Positions 1 to 8,713 of a stretch of 64,000 nucleotides of DNA are shown piece after piece. The position numbers and the translations under genes are program-made. Under the pieces are notes generated by a model that was not told the origin of the DNA, ran no database searches, and was given only the letters and a program-made list of their open reading frames with translations. This DNA is from Thalassospira sp. ER-Se-21-Dark (GTDB taxonomy: Bacteria > Pseudomonadota > Alphaproteobacteria > Rhodospirillales > Thalassospiraceae). Position 1 is the first letter of the stretch; each line of letters opens with the position of its first letter. The DNA lies in contig NZ_VDEZ01000001.1 of NCBI RefSeq assembly GCF_017922435.1, positions 310,001-374,000 on the forward strand, written 5' to 3'.

Positions 1-92
1 CAGCCCCCGAAAAAGTCTTCTCCGTCGTGATTGCGCTGTACACTCAGATAACGCACCATTGCTTGGGCAGCGGTTAATCGAACGGTTTTCAT
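1..92 (-). CDS. iolD: 3D-(3,5/4)-trihydroxycyclohexane-1,2-dione hydrolase, N-terminus only
   Basis: Only the first 30 codons are present; the gene runs off the left edge. The start, MKTVRLTAAQAMVRYLSVQ, is the usual N-terminus of IolD, the ThDP-dependent hydrolase that opens the ring of trihydroxycyclohexane-dione to 5-deoxyglucuronate in myo-inositol breakdown. The ATG overlaps the TGA of iolC (ATGA), and a GGGAGGAG ribosome site lies inside the end of iolC, so the two are translationally coupled. The identity rests on a short N-terminal match plus the inositol context. Confidence 0.75.
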   Translation of the reverse strand, partial: MKTVRLTAAQAMVRYLSVQRNHDGEDFFGG

Positions 93-2002
93 GCCGCTCC
101 TCCCGATTTTTTGCGTGCCGCGTCCCAGGTATCACACAGGGCGCGATATTTTTGGGCCATTGCTGTAACGGCCTGATCATCGGCAATCGTACCTTGCATC
201 CAGTCACGCGCAACATCGATGAAGATCGTGCGCCCGACAGCAAAGCCTTTGACCATGTTAAAGCGCGCCGCAACCTCGAAGCTTTCCACAAGCTCTGCTT
301 CTGGTGCATCAAGACCAAGCACGACGATACCCCGGCAATAGGGATCATTTTGGGCAATCGCATCGCACGCATTGCGCCATGCCGCATCCGATTTCATCGG
401 TTCAAGCTTCCACCAATCGGGATAGACACCGATTTCATAGAAACGCCTGATCACCTTGGCCGTTGTTTCATCATCACAATCGCGAACCTTTGACGGAATA
501 ACTTCCAGAAGGAATTCCAAGCCATTGCCGCGCGCTGCATTGGCAAGCCGAATGATGGTGGCTTCCTGATCGGCCTTGGTAACATCATCATCATCGGGAT
601 GATAGAAGCACAAAACCTTGACCACATGCTCCACCGGCCATTCGGCCAGTTGCGTGCCAAGATCGGGACCAATTTCCAGTTCAAGCGGACGCGACCCCGG
701 AAGTTCAACCGGTCGCCCGATCCAAAGCCCGGTGCCCGCCGCCGCATAAAGGGCATCACGCCCCAGTCGGCGGTCGCACAGGATGCCGTATCCTTCCCTG
801 CCGCCCGAAACATTCTGGACCGCGCGCAGGCACAGCTCCTTGAACGGACCAATGCGGTCATGCGAAACGCTGAGATCATCGGCAAGATCTTCAAGCTGCA
901 TCCGGTGATCAAATGCAAAAACCCGCATTTCAGGCCAACTGCCGCTACGGTTGGTTGACCAGTGGATTTGCTCCAACTCTGCATCGTTGCGCAGTTCCGG
1001 CGTTTTGATGCCACGATCAAAGAAGAATTGCAGTTCATCCCAACTCGGATAAGCAGGCGTACAGCCATGGCGCGACACCGCGAATGCACCACAGGCATTG
1101 GCGTATTTCAGGGATGTTTCCCAATCTGCATCGCTCAGCCAGCCTTTCAACAGGCCCGACATGAACCCGTCACCCGCCCCCAGGACATTAAACACATCAA
1201 CCGCAAATCCCGGCCCGGAAATTCCGTCATCAAGGCTTTTGCCAATTTTGTCCGCAAACGCCACGGCCCCCATGGGACCACGTTTACAAACCAGCGTCGC
1301 ATTCGAAATCACCCGAACATTTTCAAGCGCTTCGAGCGTGTCGGTCACACCACCGGCAATATGGAATTCTTCCTCAGTGCCGACGATCAGGTCAAACAGA
1401 TGAAGCGTTGCCTGCAATTCCTTGGTAACAGCGTCCGAGGCAATGAAACGGTTTTCACCATCTCCATGCCCCGACAGCCCCCAAAGATTGGGACGGTAAT
1501 CAATGTCTAGTGCTGTTTTGGCGCCGGCATCACGGGCCAGTCGAACGGCCTTGAGAACGGCCGCACGGGTTTTGGGATGTGAAAGGTGCGTCCCGGTAAC
1601 CGTCACACAGCGTGAACTTGCAATGAAGTCGGGATCAATATCATCCTCACACAGCGCCATATCGGCACAGTTTTCGCGATAGAAAATCAACGGAAACTGT
1701 TCTTGATCGCGCACGCCCAAAAGCACAAGCGCGGTCAGGCGTTGTGGATCGGTTATGACACCCTGAACATCAACGCCTTCAGCAACCAGCTTTTCGCGGA
1801 TGAACCGCCCCATATGCTCGTCGCCAACCCGCGTAATAAGCGCAGATTTCAATCCCAGTCGCGCAGTCCCGCACGCCATATTGGTCGGGGAACCACCGAT
1901 ATACTTCTTGAACGAAGCCATGTCCTCAAGACGCCCACCAATCTGGGTGCCATAAAGGTCAACGGATGATCGTCCAATCGTAATGACATCAAGCCGCTTC
2001 AT
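89..2002 (-). CDS. iolC: 5-dehydro-2-deoxygluconokinase fused to a DUF2090 (aldolase-like) domain
   Basis: The 637-residue protein is about twice the length of a stand-alone IolC. Residues 1-330 are a PfkB/ribokinase-fold sugar kinase, with the GGSPTN substrate segment near 36-41 and the anion-hole motif GAGDGF at 275-280 (D278 the probable catalytic base). It should phosphorylate 2-deoxy-5-keto-gluconate (DKG) in inositol catabolism. Residues from about 340 to the end match the DUF2090 domain often fused to alphaproteobacterial IolC; this domain is thought to be the aldolase that splits DKG-phosphate, making the protein bifunctional. That aldolase role is family knowledge, not visible in a motif here. 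The ATG overlaps the stop of the upstream ABC ATPase (TAATG), and its own TGA overlaps the iolD start. Confidence 0.9.
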   Translation of the reverse strand: MKRLDVITIGRSSVDLYGTQIGGRLEDMASFKKYIGGSPTNMACGTARLGLKSALITRVGDEHMGRFIREKLVAEGVDVQGVITDPQRLTALVLLGVRDQEQFPLIFYRENCADMALCEDDIDPDFIASSRCVTVTGTHLSHPKTRAAVLKAVRLARDAGAKTALDIDYRPNLWGLSGHGDGENRFIASDAVTKELQATLHLFDLIVGTEEEFHIAGGVTDTLEALENVRVISNATLVCKRGPMGAVAFADKIGKSLDDGISGPGFAVDVFNVLGAGDGFMSGLLKGWLSDADWETSLKYANACGAFAVSRHGCTPAYPSWDELQFFFDRGIKTPELRNDAELEQIHWSTNRSGSWPEMRVFAFDHRMQLEDLADDLSVSHDRIGPFKELCLRAVQNVSGGREGYGILCDRRLGRDALYAAAGTGLWIGRPVELPGSRPLELEIGPDLGTQLAEWPVEHVVKVLCFYHPDDDDVTKADQEATIIRLANAARGNGLEFLLEVIPSKVRDCDDETTAKVIRRFYEIGVYPDWWKLEPMKSDAAWRNACDAIAQNDPYCRGIVVLGLDAPEAELVESFEVAARFNMVKGFAVGRTIFIDVARDWMQGTIADDQAVTAMAQKYRALCDTWDAARKKSGGAA

Positions 2003-2781
2003 TAAATCGTCCCTCCAAGGGACCCTTCGAGTTCGGCCAGTTCCTGACCGCCCGCCATAAGGTCCTGAAGCTCTTCGGGTTTGATTTCACCCCGCTTCGC
2101 CGTGCCGTGGGTTTGGCCGCGGTTCAAAACCGTAAACCTGTCGCCCACTGCCATGGCGTGGCGCACGTTGTGGGTAATGAAGATGACGCCAATTCCGGCT
2201 TTGCGCACCCGATCAATGGTCGCCAGAACGTTTGACGTCTGGCGCACACCAAGTGCCGATGTCGGTTCATCAAGGATCAGGACCTTGGCGCCAAAATAAA
2301 CGGCACGCGCAATCGCAACTGTTTGCCGCTCCCCCCCCGAAAGCGTGCCAACCGCCTGTTCGGGTTCGCGCAGATTGATGCCCATGGATGCCATTTCATC
2401 CAAGGTGACCTTGTTGGCATGCTTGAAGTCGATCCATTTGAACGGGCCGAAGCTTTTGCGTGGCTCGCGGCCCATCCAGAAATTGCGCGTTACAGACATC
2501 AGCGGGATCATCGCCAGATCCTGATAAACCGTGGCGATCCCGGCTTCCATCGCATCACGCGGACTGTCGAAAACGGTCTCTTGACCACTGACCCGCATGA
2601 CACCTTTGGTCGGCTTGTGTACGCCTGACATGGTCTTGATGAAGGTCGACTTTCCCGCACCGTTATCACCCAAAAGACAGTGGCACTCGCCTTCCATCAC
2701 ATTGAAGGAAACACCGCCCAACGCGATTACCGGTCCGAAATGCTTTTCGATATTGTCCATTTCAATCAATGGCGTGCTCAT
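2002..2781 (-). CDS. Sugar (inositol-type) ABC importer ATPase, single domain
   Basis: This 259-residue protein has one nucleotide-binding domain: Walker [10 protein letters not shown] at 38-46, the signature LSGGERQ at 147-153, Walker B with DEPTSAL at 171-177 and the switch histidine at 204. It belongs to the carbohydrate-uptake-2 group but has a single ATPase domain, like FrcA, rather than the tandem RbsA/MglA form. It would power the permease encoded just upstream. Its ATG overlaps the TAA of the permease gene and its stop overlaps iolC, so binding protein, permease, ATPase, iolC and iolD form one coupled operon. Myo-inositol is the probable substrate from context only. Confidence 0.88.
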   Translation of the reverse strand: MSTPLIEMDNIEKHFGPVIALGGVSFNVMEGECHCLLGDNGAGKSTFIKTMSGVHKPTKGVMRVSGQETVFDSPRDAMEAGIATVYQDLAMIPLMSVTRNFWMGREPRKSFGPFKWIDFKHANKVTLDEMASMGINLREPEQAVGTLSGGERQTVAIARAVYFGAKVLILDEPTSALGVRQTSNVLATIDRVRKAGIGVIFITHNVRHAMAVGDRFTVLNRGQTHGTAKRGEIKPEELQDLMAGGQELAELEGSLGGTI

Positions 2782-3878
2782 TACCGTTCTCCCGTAATCA
2801 TGCGGCGGATATAGGTATTCATGATCACAGCAAAGATCAGGATACCGCCCAGGAACACCCGGAAAAGCGAACTTTCCGCACCGGCAAAAAACAACCCTTG
2901 CTGAACGACGCCAAAGATCAGCGCACCCAATGCAGCACCGATGACCGAACCATAACCACCTGTCAGAAGTGCGCCGCCAATCACCACACAGATGATGGCT
3001 TCAAATTCCTTAAGCAAACCACGGTCGGCTGCAGCCGAACCAAATTCCATGACCTGGCAGGTCGCGAAGACGGTTGCGCAGAATGCGGTAAACATGAACA
3101 TCAGGATCTTAACGCGATTGACCGGAACACCAACATAACGTGCGGCCTGCGCATCCCCGCCAGATGCGAAAATCCAGTTACCAAAACGCGTTTTGGTCAA
3201 AAGCCAATGACCAAAAATGATCAATGCCAGCGCCCAGATGACCAGCATCGGCAGACCTTCAACGACCGGCTGCCCGATACGGGAACCACGGGTAAAGGTA
3301 TCAATAACACCGATATCGCCAAGCCATTGGAAGAAGCCCTTGAAGATCACGCCGCCAAACAGCCAGGCAAGCGGATCACCCTCAGCAACTTCCTTAACCC
3401 CGCCAATAATTGTCTGCCGGGTTGTCAGGATGGAAAGCCAGATGGTCAGACCACGCAGAATATACAAGAATGCCAAGGTAACAATGAAGCTCGGCAGACC
3501 GGTTTTGATCACCAGAAAACCGTTCAGTGCGCCCAGTGCCGTGCATACGATGAAGGCCGCAATAATAGACAGCCAAACCGGCAGGCCCCATTGAACAGAC
3601 AGAATGGCAATCACCACACCTGCAAAGCCGATCATTGAGCCGACCGAAAGATCGAATTCACCGGCAATCATCAACAGGCAGGCACCGACTGCGATGATGG
3701 CAAACTGGGCCGATACAACGCCCCAGTTCTGAATGCCTTCCGGGGAAAACATGCCGCTATCACCGGCAATCATAAAGAAGAAAACAAAGACCAGGATCGT
3801 ACCGCAGATCGCACCGAGTTCGGGCCTGATCATGGCACGGCGAATGGCTGAGACTTGCTTGAGCCGCTCGTCCGACAT
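2781..3878 (-). CDS. Sugar (inositol-type) ABC importer permease
   Basis: This is a 365-residue inner-membrane protein of the RbsC/FrcC family with about ten hydrophobic segments. The family hallmark [13 protein letters not shown] lies near residue 73, and the glycine-rich [20 protein letters not shown] stretch lies near 300. It should form the homodimeric channel with the ATPase that follows. It is longer than a typical RbsC (about 320 residues) because of an inserted loop around 170-200. The gene follows the binding-protein gene by 70 nt containing a stable hairpin, and ends in a one-base overlap with the ATPase gene. Confidence 0.88.
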   Translation of the reverse strand: MSDERLKQVSAIRRAMIRPELGAICGTILVFVFFFMIAGDSGMFSPEGIQNWGVVSAQFAIIAVGACLLMIAGEFDLSVGSMIGFAGVVIAILSVQWGLPVWLSIIAAFIVCTALGALNGFLVIKTGLPSFIVTLAFLYILRGLTIWLSILTTRQTIIGGVKEVAEGDPLAWLFGGVIFKGFFQWLGDIGVIDTFTRGSRIGQPVVEGLPMLVIWALALIIFGHWLLTKTRFGNWIFASGGDAQAARYVGVPVNRVKILMFMFTAFCATVFATCQVMEFGSAAADRGLLKEFEAIICVVIGGALLTGGYGSVIGAALGALIFGVVQQGLFFAGAESSLFRVFLGGILIFAVIMNTYIRRMITGER

Positions 3879-3904
3879 GGCATCACTCTTTTAACTATCA
3901 GGTG

Positions 3905-3940
3905 GGTACCAAGGGCGGCCTGAGGCGCGCCCTTGGCGGG
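3905..3940 (-). other. Intercistronic hairpin between binding-protein and permease genes
   Basis: Perfect 9-bp arms CCAAGGGCG (3909-3917) and CGCCCTTGG (3928-3936) flank a 10-nt loop. No T-run follows on the minus strand, so this looks like an mRNA-stabilising or attenuating hairpin of the kind that keeps binding-protein message in excess, not a full terminator. Confidence 0.6.
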
Positions 3941-3948
3941 AGGAAATC

Positions 3949-4890
3949 TTAACGATATTCGCCGGCGTATTTTTCGACCTGCGCGATGTTGTCCTTGGTA
4001 ATGAAACCGGGGCCGGAGTTGATATGCCCGGACGGCAGAACGCTATAGCGCGCATAGTTGGTCAGAATGACGACCGGAAGGTAGCCCTGAAGGTAAGGCT
4101 GCTGATCGATGGCAAAGTTGATTTCACCAGCCTTGATGGCCTCGGCAATCTCGGATGACAGATCAAACGTGCCAAACATCATTTCACCGGCAAGACCTGC
4201 GTCACGCAGGGCTGCAAGGGTCGGATGGGCTGAGTTCGGACCCAGTGTCAGCACAGCATCAACATCCTGATTGGTATTGAGATACGCGCTGACCTTGTTC
4301 TTTACTTCCGACGGGTCCTGACCGCTATCGATCATCTGGCTGCCAAGCTCGACACCAAGTGCGTCGGCAAAGCCACGGCAACGCTCAACAGATGCCGGGT
4401 TGGTGATGTAGTGGTTCACACAGACAAAGCTTTTCGCACCCGCTGCGGCGGCGCGTTTACCGGCACCAAATCCGGCATCATATTCCGGCTGGCCGACATG
4501 CATCAGCGCGCCAAGTTCTTCGGATTGTTCCTGCGTGCCGGAGTTGATCGTGATGACAGGGATACCCTTATCCACGGCATCAGTGATCGGCCCCTTAAGG
4601 ACGTTGAAGTCTGCAATGGTAACGATGATGCCATCCGGATTGGTCGCAGCAGCCTGTTCGACAATACGCGCCATATCGGCAAGGTCGCCGGTCGGCGGGT
4701 TACGATATTCGACTTCTGCACCCATCTGATCACCCGCGACCTTGATCGCGTTTTTGATCACGTTCCACCAGCTATCAGAATCTGGTGCGTGGCTGATGAG
4801 AACGAATTTTTCATTTTCTGCGGATGCGGTTGCGGACAAACCGGCAAATGCAAATGCTGCTGCCGCGATGGCAGTAAGCGCCTTTTTCAT
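3949..4890 (-). CDS. Periplasmic sugar-binding protein (inositol-type ABC importer)
   Basis: This is a 313-residue type-I periplasmic binding protein (Peripla_BP_4) with a clear Sec signal peptide, MKKALTAIAAAAFAFAGLSATASA, cleaved near residue 24. A longer reading frame begins at 4932, but the ATG at 4890 is chosen because GGGAGG lies 8 nt before it and the signal peptide starts exactly there. The mature protein begins ENEKFVLISHAPDSDSWW, the usual first strand of ribose/inositol-binding proteins. It heads the iol operon and would deliver the ligand, probably myo-inositol, to the permease. A long control region with an IolR-like palindrome lies upstream. Confidence 0.88.
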   Translation of the reverse strand: MKKALTAIAAAAFAFAGLSATASAENEKFVLISHAPDSDSWWNVIKNAIKVAGDQMGAEVEYRNPPTGDLADMARIVEQAAATNPDGIIVTIADFNVLKGPITDAVDKGIPVITINSGTQEQSEELGALMHVGQPEYDAGFGAGKRAAAAGAKSFVCVNHYITNPASVERCRGFADALGVELGSQMIDSGQDPSEVKNKVSAYLNTNQDVDAVLTLGPNSAHPTLAALRDAGLAGEMMFGTFDLSSEIAEAIKAGEINFAIDQQPYLQGYLPVVILTNYARYSVLPSGHINSGPGFITKDNIAQVEKYAGEYR

Positions 4891-5250
4891 CTGTTGCCTC
4901 CCTAGTCGGCTGAAATATTGGGATTTTCCCATTGAATTTATGTGTTCTTCTGGCAGTCAGTCGTCTTTGTGCAACCTTTCTGCTTCTGGCGGCGTGGGTT
5001 GATATGACCCGTTGAAACCGTTGAATGGAATTTTTGTTCTATTTTTTATCGAAATCAACATTTTTTTTCTATTGCACTGCAAGATAACCCTCTGTCACCG
5101 CCACAAGGCCTTGCCAAACCAGCTGAAACCGCCGCTCATCCCAACCCGAACCAATTGCGATGGCCGATAATGCTATTGCAGATAAGTGCAGTCGCCATCG
5201 GCCGTTTTAAGTTTTCGGGGCGACTCGCGTGGCACAAATCCCTGATCGCC
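4891..5250. promoter_or_regulatory. Control region of the iol operon
   Basis: About 360 bases contain no gene. The stretch 5020-5085 is AT-rich and holds the IolR-like operator listed separately. The rest shows no strong secondary structure apart from the dehydrogenase terminator at its right end. The promoter for the leftward binding-protein operon must lie here, but I could not fix a -10/-35 pair with confidence. Confidence 0.5.
5027..5042. promoter_or_regulatory. IolR-like operator upstream of the iol ABC/iolCD operon
   Basis: GGAA-TTTTTG-TTCT fits the GGAA-N6-TTCC consensus known for RpiR-family IolR in alphaproteobacteria, with one change. A 16-base core running from AATTTTTG into TTCTATTT is identical to the reverse complement of the site at 7435-7452. 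It lies about 140 bp upstream of the binding-protein start. Confidence 0.65.
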
Positions 5251-5288
5251 AAAAGAAAACCGGCGCAGCTGATGGGCCACGCCGGTTT
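5250..5288 (-). terminator. Rho-independent terminator of the inositol 2-dehydrogenase gene
   Basis: Arms AAACCGGCG (5257-5265) and CGCCGGTTT (5280-5288) are perfectly complementary. On the minus strand the stem is followed by TTTTCTTTT, as expected for an intrinsic terminator about 30 nt after the dehydrogenase stop codon. Confidence 0.8.
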
Positions 5289-5318
5289 AAGTCCAAGCCC
5301 TGATGAGAACGCGTTTAA

Positions 5319-6323
5319 TCAGGCCAGAATTTCGTTTGCGACATTAACGCTCCGTCCCTCGCGCGCAGAAAGCGCGGCGGCCTCGGCAACGACCAGGGCA
5401 TTGATCCCGTCCTTCAGGGTAACTGGAAGGGGCGATGCCCCCTGCACGCCCTCAATGAAACTGTTCCATTCAATTTGATAGGCCTTGGCATAACGTTCGA
5501 GGAAGAAATGCTCCGGCTTGGCCTTGGTTGCACCGTGCGCGGTGATTTTCTCAATCGTGTTTTCCAGAACGTTATGTGCGGCAAGCAACCCGTCCGAGCC
5601 CAAAAACTCGATACGCTGGTCATAGCCATATGCCGCACGACGGCTGTTTTTAATCACGGCGATACGTCCACCCGAAAACTCAAGCGTGGTAACGGCAGTA
5701 TCAAAGTCACCTGCCTTTCCGATCTCCGGATCGACAATGCTTGATCCGATGGCGGTGACTTTGTCGGGCAGCGCACCATACATCCAGCAGGCCATATCAA
5801 AATCATGGATCGCCATATCGCGGAAGATCCCGCCAGATACCTTTACATAGCTTACCGGGGGTGGCGCCGGATCAAAGGAAGTGATCGAAAGCAGCTCCCC
5901 CTTGCCGATTTCGCCTTGATCAAAGGCCGCTTTCAGACGGGCAAAGTTCGGATCAAAGCGGCGGTTAAATCCAACCATGATGGGTTTGCCGTACGGCTCA
6001 CATCGCGCAAGACAATCTAGGGCACGCTTAAGATCAAGATCAACCGGCTTCTCACACAGAACCGCCTTCCCTGCTGCTGTCGCTGCCTCCAGCAGGTCCG
6101 CATGGGTATCGGTCGGTGTTGCGATCAACACGGCATCTATTGACGGATCGGCAATGATATCCTCGCTGCTGCGCACAGTAGCGCCATGCATCTGCGCGAG
6201 CTTCTCGGCAGGCTCATCAAATTTGTCCGACACCGCGACCAGTTCACTTTGCGGGTGCGCAACAATATTCACCGCATGGACCTGCCCGATACGTCCAGCA
6301 CCCAGCAAACCTATTTTAAGCAT
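5319..6323 (-). CDS. iolG: Inositol 2-dehydrogenase (Gfo/Idh/MocA family)
   Basis: The 334-residue protein starts with the Rossmann motif GLLGAGRIGQVH (residues 5-16) and has the family EKPVDLD segment near 92-98, whose Lys is a catalytic-site residue. The DMAIHDFDMACWM stretch near 168-180 carries the conserved Asp/His pair. It should oxidise myo-inositol to scyllo-inosose with NAD+, the first step of the pathway finished by IolC and IolD next door. GGAAGGAA precedes the ATG. The gene is monocistronic, with a terminator behind it and a perfect GGAA-N6-TTCC palindrome 180 bp before its start. Confidence 0.9.
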   Translation of the reverse strand: MLKIGLLGAGRIGQVHAVNIVAHPQSELVAVSDKFDEPAEKLAQMHGATVRSSEDIIADPSIDAVLIATPTDTHADLLEAATAAGKAVLCEKPVDLDLKRALDCLARCEPYGKPIMVGFNRRFDPNFARLKAAFDQGEIGKGELLSITSFDPAPPPVSYVKVSGGIFRDMAIHDFDMACWMYGALPDKVTAIGSSIVDPEIGKAGDFDTAVTTLEFSGGRIAVIKNSRRAAYGYDQRIEFLGSDGLLAAHNVLENTIEKITAHGATKAKPEHFFLERYAKAYQIEWNSFIEGVQGASPLPVTLKDGINALVVAEAAALSAREGRSVNVANEILA

Positions 6324-6478
6324 TCCGATGTTCCTTCCCTTCGGCGTTCCCGCCTTGACTTACGATGATCGTCCCGAACTGCCTGCGACACGCCAGCAAG
6401 AACCTGGCAAACCAAATGGCAGATCGATGATTTCGGGATGATCACGCGGATGTCTCTCGCACCCGTTTATGCTGATAC

Positions 6479-6501
6479 GCGTATTCTGCTTGGGAATACG
6501 C
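6479..6501. promoter_or_regulatory. Inverted repeat in the iolG upstream region
   Basis: GCGTATTC-N7-GAATACGC is a perfect 8-bp inverted repeat lying next to the IolR-like palindrome. It has no T-run on either side, so it is more likely a protein-binding site than a terminator. Which regulator would use it is unknown. Confidence 0.4.
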
Positions 6502-6502
6502 T

Positions 6503-6520
6503 ATGGAATTTTTATTCCAT
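6503..6520. promoter_or_regulatory. Perfect IolR-like operator GGAA-N6-TTCC upstream of iolG
   Basis: GGAA-TTTTTA-TTCC (6505-6518), extended by T and A on the two sides, matches the published alphaproteobacterial IolR half-sites exactly. It lies between the end of the repressor gene and the start of the dehydrogenase gene, where a repressor could control iolG. Confidence 0.7.
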
Positions 6521-6539
6521 TATTTTTGTTTTTCAATAA

Positions 6540-7370
6540 TTATTTTCCATCGATCAGTTTCTCGCGCTTTGCCCCGACAGAAACGGCCAAGGCAATTGCC
6601 AACGAGATTGTCGCCGAAAGTGCCCTGAACGCCCCGACATCGACCTCCGATACCGATAACATCAAAGCTTCTGTTTTGCGCATCGGCCCGCTCAGCGAAT
6701 CACTGATCGCCACAACCTTGTTTCCAAGGTCATGTGCATAGGCGGCAAGATCAATCGTTTCCTGTGAATAGGGCGCAAAGGTGATCGCAATCACCACATC
6801 GCCCTCGCGGATCGCGTGGCGTGGATTAAGGTTACCCACACCGTCATGCAGAACGGCGGCAATGTTCATCTTTTCAAAGGCATAGGAAAGATAACTCGCG
6901 ACCGGAAAGGCACGTCTGAAACCAACCACATGGATCATAGGGGCTTCGGCCAGGACATCCACCGCCTTTTCAAGCGTTTCCAGATCGACCGTTGACGCCA
7001 GATTTTCCAACGACAACCGCCCGGCTTCGACAAACTCGGCCAGCAGGGCACTGGGGCTGTCATCCCCTGTTGCACGCAGGTTCTCAAGCCGTGTGGCGTA
7101 GTCCGGCCATTTTTGCGCATAGGTTTCCCGAAACATTTTCTGCATTTCAGAAAATCCGGAAAATCCCATCAACTGACAGAACCGCATGAAGGCCGAGGGC
7201 TGCACACCTGCACCGACCGATAGTTCGGCAACTGTGGAGACAGCAATGCGATCCGTATTTTGCGCAACAAACTCCGCACATTGGCGCAGCCTTTTGGGCA
7301 TGGTTTCCGATATTTCGGCCAGACGGTGATTGAATTCCTCAAGCGAAACAGGTGCGGTCTGATCACTCAT
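6540..7370 (-). CDS. iolR: RpiR/MurR-family transcriptional regulator, probable IolR
   Basis: The 276-residue protein has an N-terminal RpiR helix-turn-helix (about 12-85, including VSTVAELSVGAGVQPSAFM) and a C-terminal SIS sugar-phosphate domain (about 115-250, with MIHVVGFRRAFPVA). Members of this family repress inositol genes in Sinorhizobium and Caulobacter. The ATG at 7370 is preferred to the one at 7427: AAGGAAG precedes it and the helix-turn-helix then starts at the normal distance. It is divergent from the second dehydrogenase gene, with an operator-like palindrome between them, so autoregulation is likely. The symbol is inferred from context and operator match. Confidence 0.75.
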   Translation of the reverse strand: MSDQTAPVSLEEFNHRLAEISETMPKRLRQCAEFVAQNTDRIAVSTVAELSVGAGVQPSAFMRFCQLMGFSGFSEMQKMFRETYAQKWPDYATRLENLRATGDDSPSALLAEFVEAGRLSLENLASTVDLETLEKAVDVLAEAPMIHVVGFRRAFPVASYLSYAFEKMNIAAVLHDGVGNLNPRHAIREGDVVIAITFAPYSQETIDLAAYAHDLGNKVVAISDSLSGPMRKTEALMLSVSEVDVGAFRALSATISLAIALAVSVGAKREKLIDGK

Positions 7371-7432
7371 GGCGTTTATTCTTCCTTGTTTTGTTTCTGC
7401 TTGACGCACGGCGCGTTCCATGATCATCCATT

Positions 7433-7454
7433 AAATAGAACAAAAATTCTATTT
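7433..7454. promoter_or_regulatory. IolR-like operator between iolR and the second dehydrogenase gene
   Basis: ATAGAA-CAAAAA-TTCTAT is a perfect inverted repeat (7435-7440 and 7447-7452). Its core is the same as the operator at 5027. It sits 26 bp before the rightward dehydrogenase start and about 65 bp before the preferred iolR start, so one bound protein could control both genes. Confidence 0.65.
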
Positions 7455-7478
7455 TGACTAGGTTAGGAGTTCCGGCAA

Positions 7479-8606
7479 ATGAAATCTCTTGGCATTGGCC
7501 TGATTGGCACTGGTTTCATGGGAAAGGCGCACGCGCTGGCATTTGGCGCAGCACGGGCTGTTATGGGCGATGTGCCGGAGTCTCATCTTGCGGTTTTATG
7601 TGATACGCCGGTCGAAAAAGCCAAACAGATGGCCGACCAGTTCGGCTTTGCCAAAAGTACTGCCGACTGGACATCGCTGATCTCAGATCCGGATGTCGAT
7701 ATCATCTCGATCACCACGCCGAATGCGCTTCACTTCGAAATGGCATTTGCCGCCATCAAGGCGGGCAAACATGTTTATTGCGAGAAGCCCCTGGCTCTCA
7801 CATTGGATCAGGCGCGCGAAATGCGCGATGCCGCCCGCACAGCAGGCGTCAAAACCATGGTCGGCTACAACTACATCAAGAATCCGGCATTCACACATGC
7901 CTGTCGATTGATCCAAACTGGTGAAATCGGTGAGATCGTTCATTTTCGCGGCTGGGTGGACGAGGATTATCAGGCTGACCCGGCACTCCCCTGGACATGG
8001 CGGGCCAAACTTGCCGACGCTGGTCTTGGGGCGTTGGGGGATATGGGATGCCATCTGGTATCGATGGCATATGGCCTTGCTGGCCCCATCGACAGTTTGA
8101 TTGCCGATATGCAAACTGTTCACACTACCCGCCCGCTCCCTGATGGAACCGGGCGGGCCAAGGTCGAAAACGAGGATACGGCATCCGCCTTGGTGCGGTT
8201 CGCCAACGGCGCTCAGGGCAGCCTTTCGACATCGCGCTCCGCATGGGGCCGCAAAAACCGGCTGGCTTGGGAAGTTCACGGCACCAAGGGTATGATCTGC
8301 TTTGATCAGGAGCGCATGAACGAGTTGCAGCTTTATCGCAATTCAGGCGACAAGGCACAGCAGGGTTTCACCACAATCCTGACCGGCCCGGCACATCCGC
8401 CTTATGGCGAATTCTGCCCGGCACCGGGACATCAGCTTGGCTTTAACGACCTTAAGGTCATCGAAGCTGCCGCACTGCTTTGTGCGATCCGCGATGACAA
8501 CCCGGCCTACCCCGATTTCGAACACGCTTACGAATTCGAAAAAATCATTCATGCAATCGCGAAATCCGCGACTGACGGGACAAGGGTCTCGCTGTCTGAG
8601 GTATAG
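7479..8606 (+). CDS. Gfo/Idh/MocA-family oxidoreductase, probable inositol-related dehydrogenase
   Basis: The 375-residue protein has the Rossmann motif GLIGTGFMGKAHA (residues 7-19) and the catalytic EKPLAL segment near 105-110, followed by YNYIKNPAF and the GALGDMGCHLVSM stretch with the conserved Asp/His. The sequence is of the longer MocA/IolW-like kind (about 370-390 residues) rather than the IolG kind. The gene is divergent from iolR and shares its operator, so a role on another inositol isomer or inosose is likely, but the substrate cannot be read from the sequence. TTAGGAG precedes the ATG. A dispersed repeat begins 2 bases after the stop. Confidence 0.75.
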   Translation: MKSLGIGLIGTGFMGKAHALAFGAARAVMGDVPESHLAVLCDTPVEKAKQMADQFGFAKSTADWTSLISDPDVDIISITTPNALHFEMAFAAIKAGKHVYCEKPLALTLDQAREMRDAARTAGVKTMVGYNYIKNPAFTHACRLIQTGEIGEIVHFRGWVDEDYQADPALPWTWRAKLADAGLGALGDMGCHLVSMAYGLAGPIDSLIADMQTVHTTRPLPDGTGRAKVENEDTASALVRFANGAQGSLSTSRSAWGRKNRLAWEVHGTKGMICFDQERMNELQLYRNSGDKAQQGFTTILTGPAHPPYGEFCPAPGHQLGFNDLKVIEAAALLCAIRDDNPAYPDFEHAYEFEKIIHAIAKSATDGTRVSLSEV

Positions 8607-8607
8607 C

Positions 8608-8655
8608 TGTCACGTGCCGCAAAAGGTAACATTCGAGATACAGCAGAATCAATTA
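8608..8655. repeat. Dispersed repeat copy A (TGTCA-N14-TAACA)
   Basis: The copy starts TGTCACGTGCCGCAAAAG and ends near AGAATCAATT. Related copies are found at 18706-18779, 27943-28027 and 38899-38950. TGTCA and T(A/G)ACA form short inverted arms 13 or 14 bases apart. The look is that of a transposon end or a small non-coding mobile repeat. It lies between two converging modules. Confidence 0.55.
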
Positions 8656-8713
8656 CTTGGCATTTCCGATTGCCTCAAAAAGCTGCCATTTCTCTCAAAG
8701 TACTTTTGCAGGT

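Noticed and set aside
6479-6520. Inverted repeats after iolR considered as a terminator
   Set aside because: Neither stem is followed by a T-run in the correct place, and one matches the IolR operator. Kept as operator candidates.
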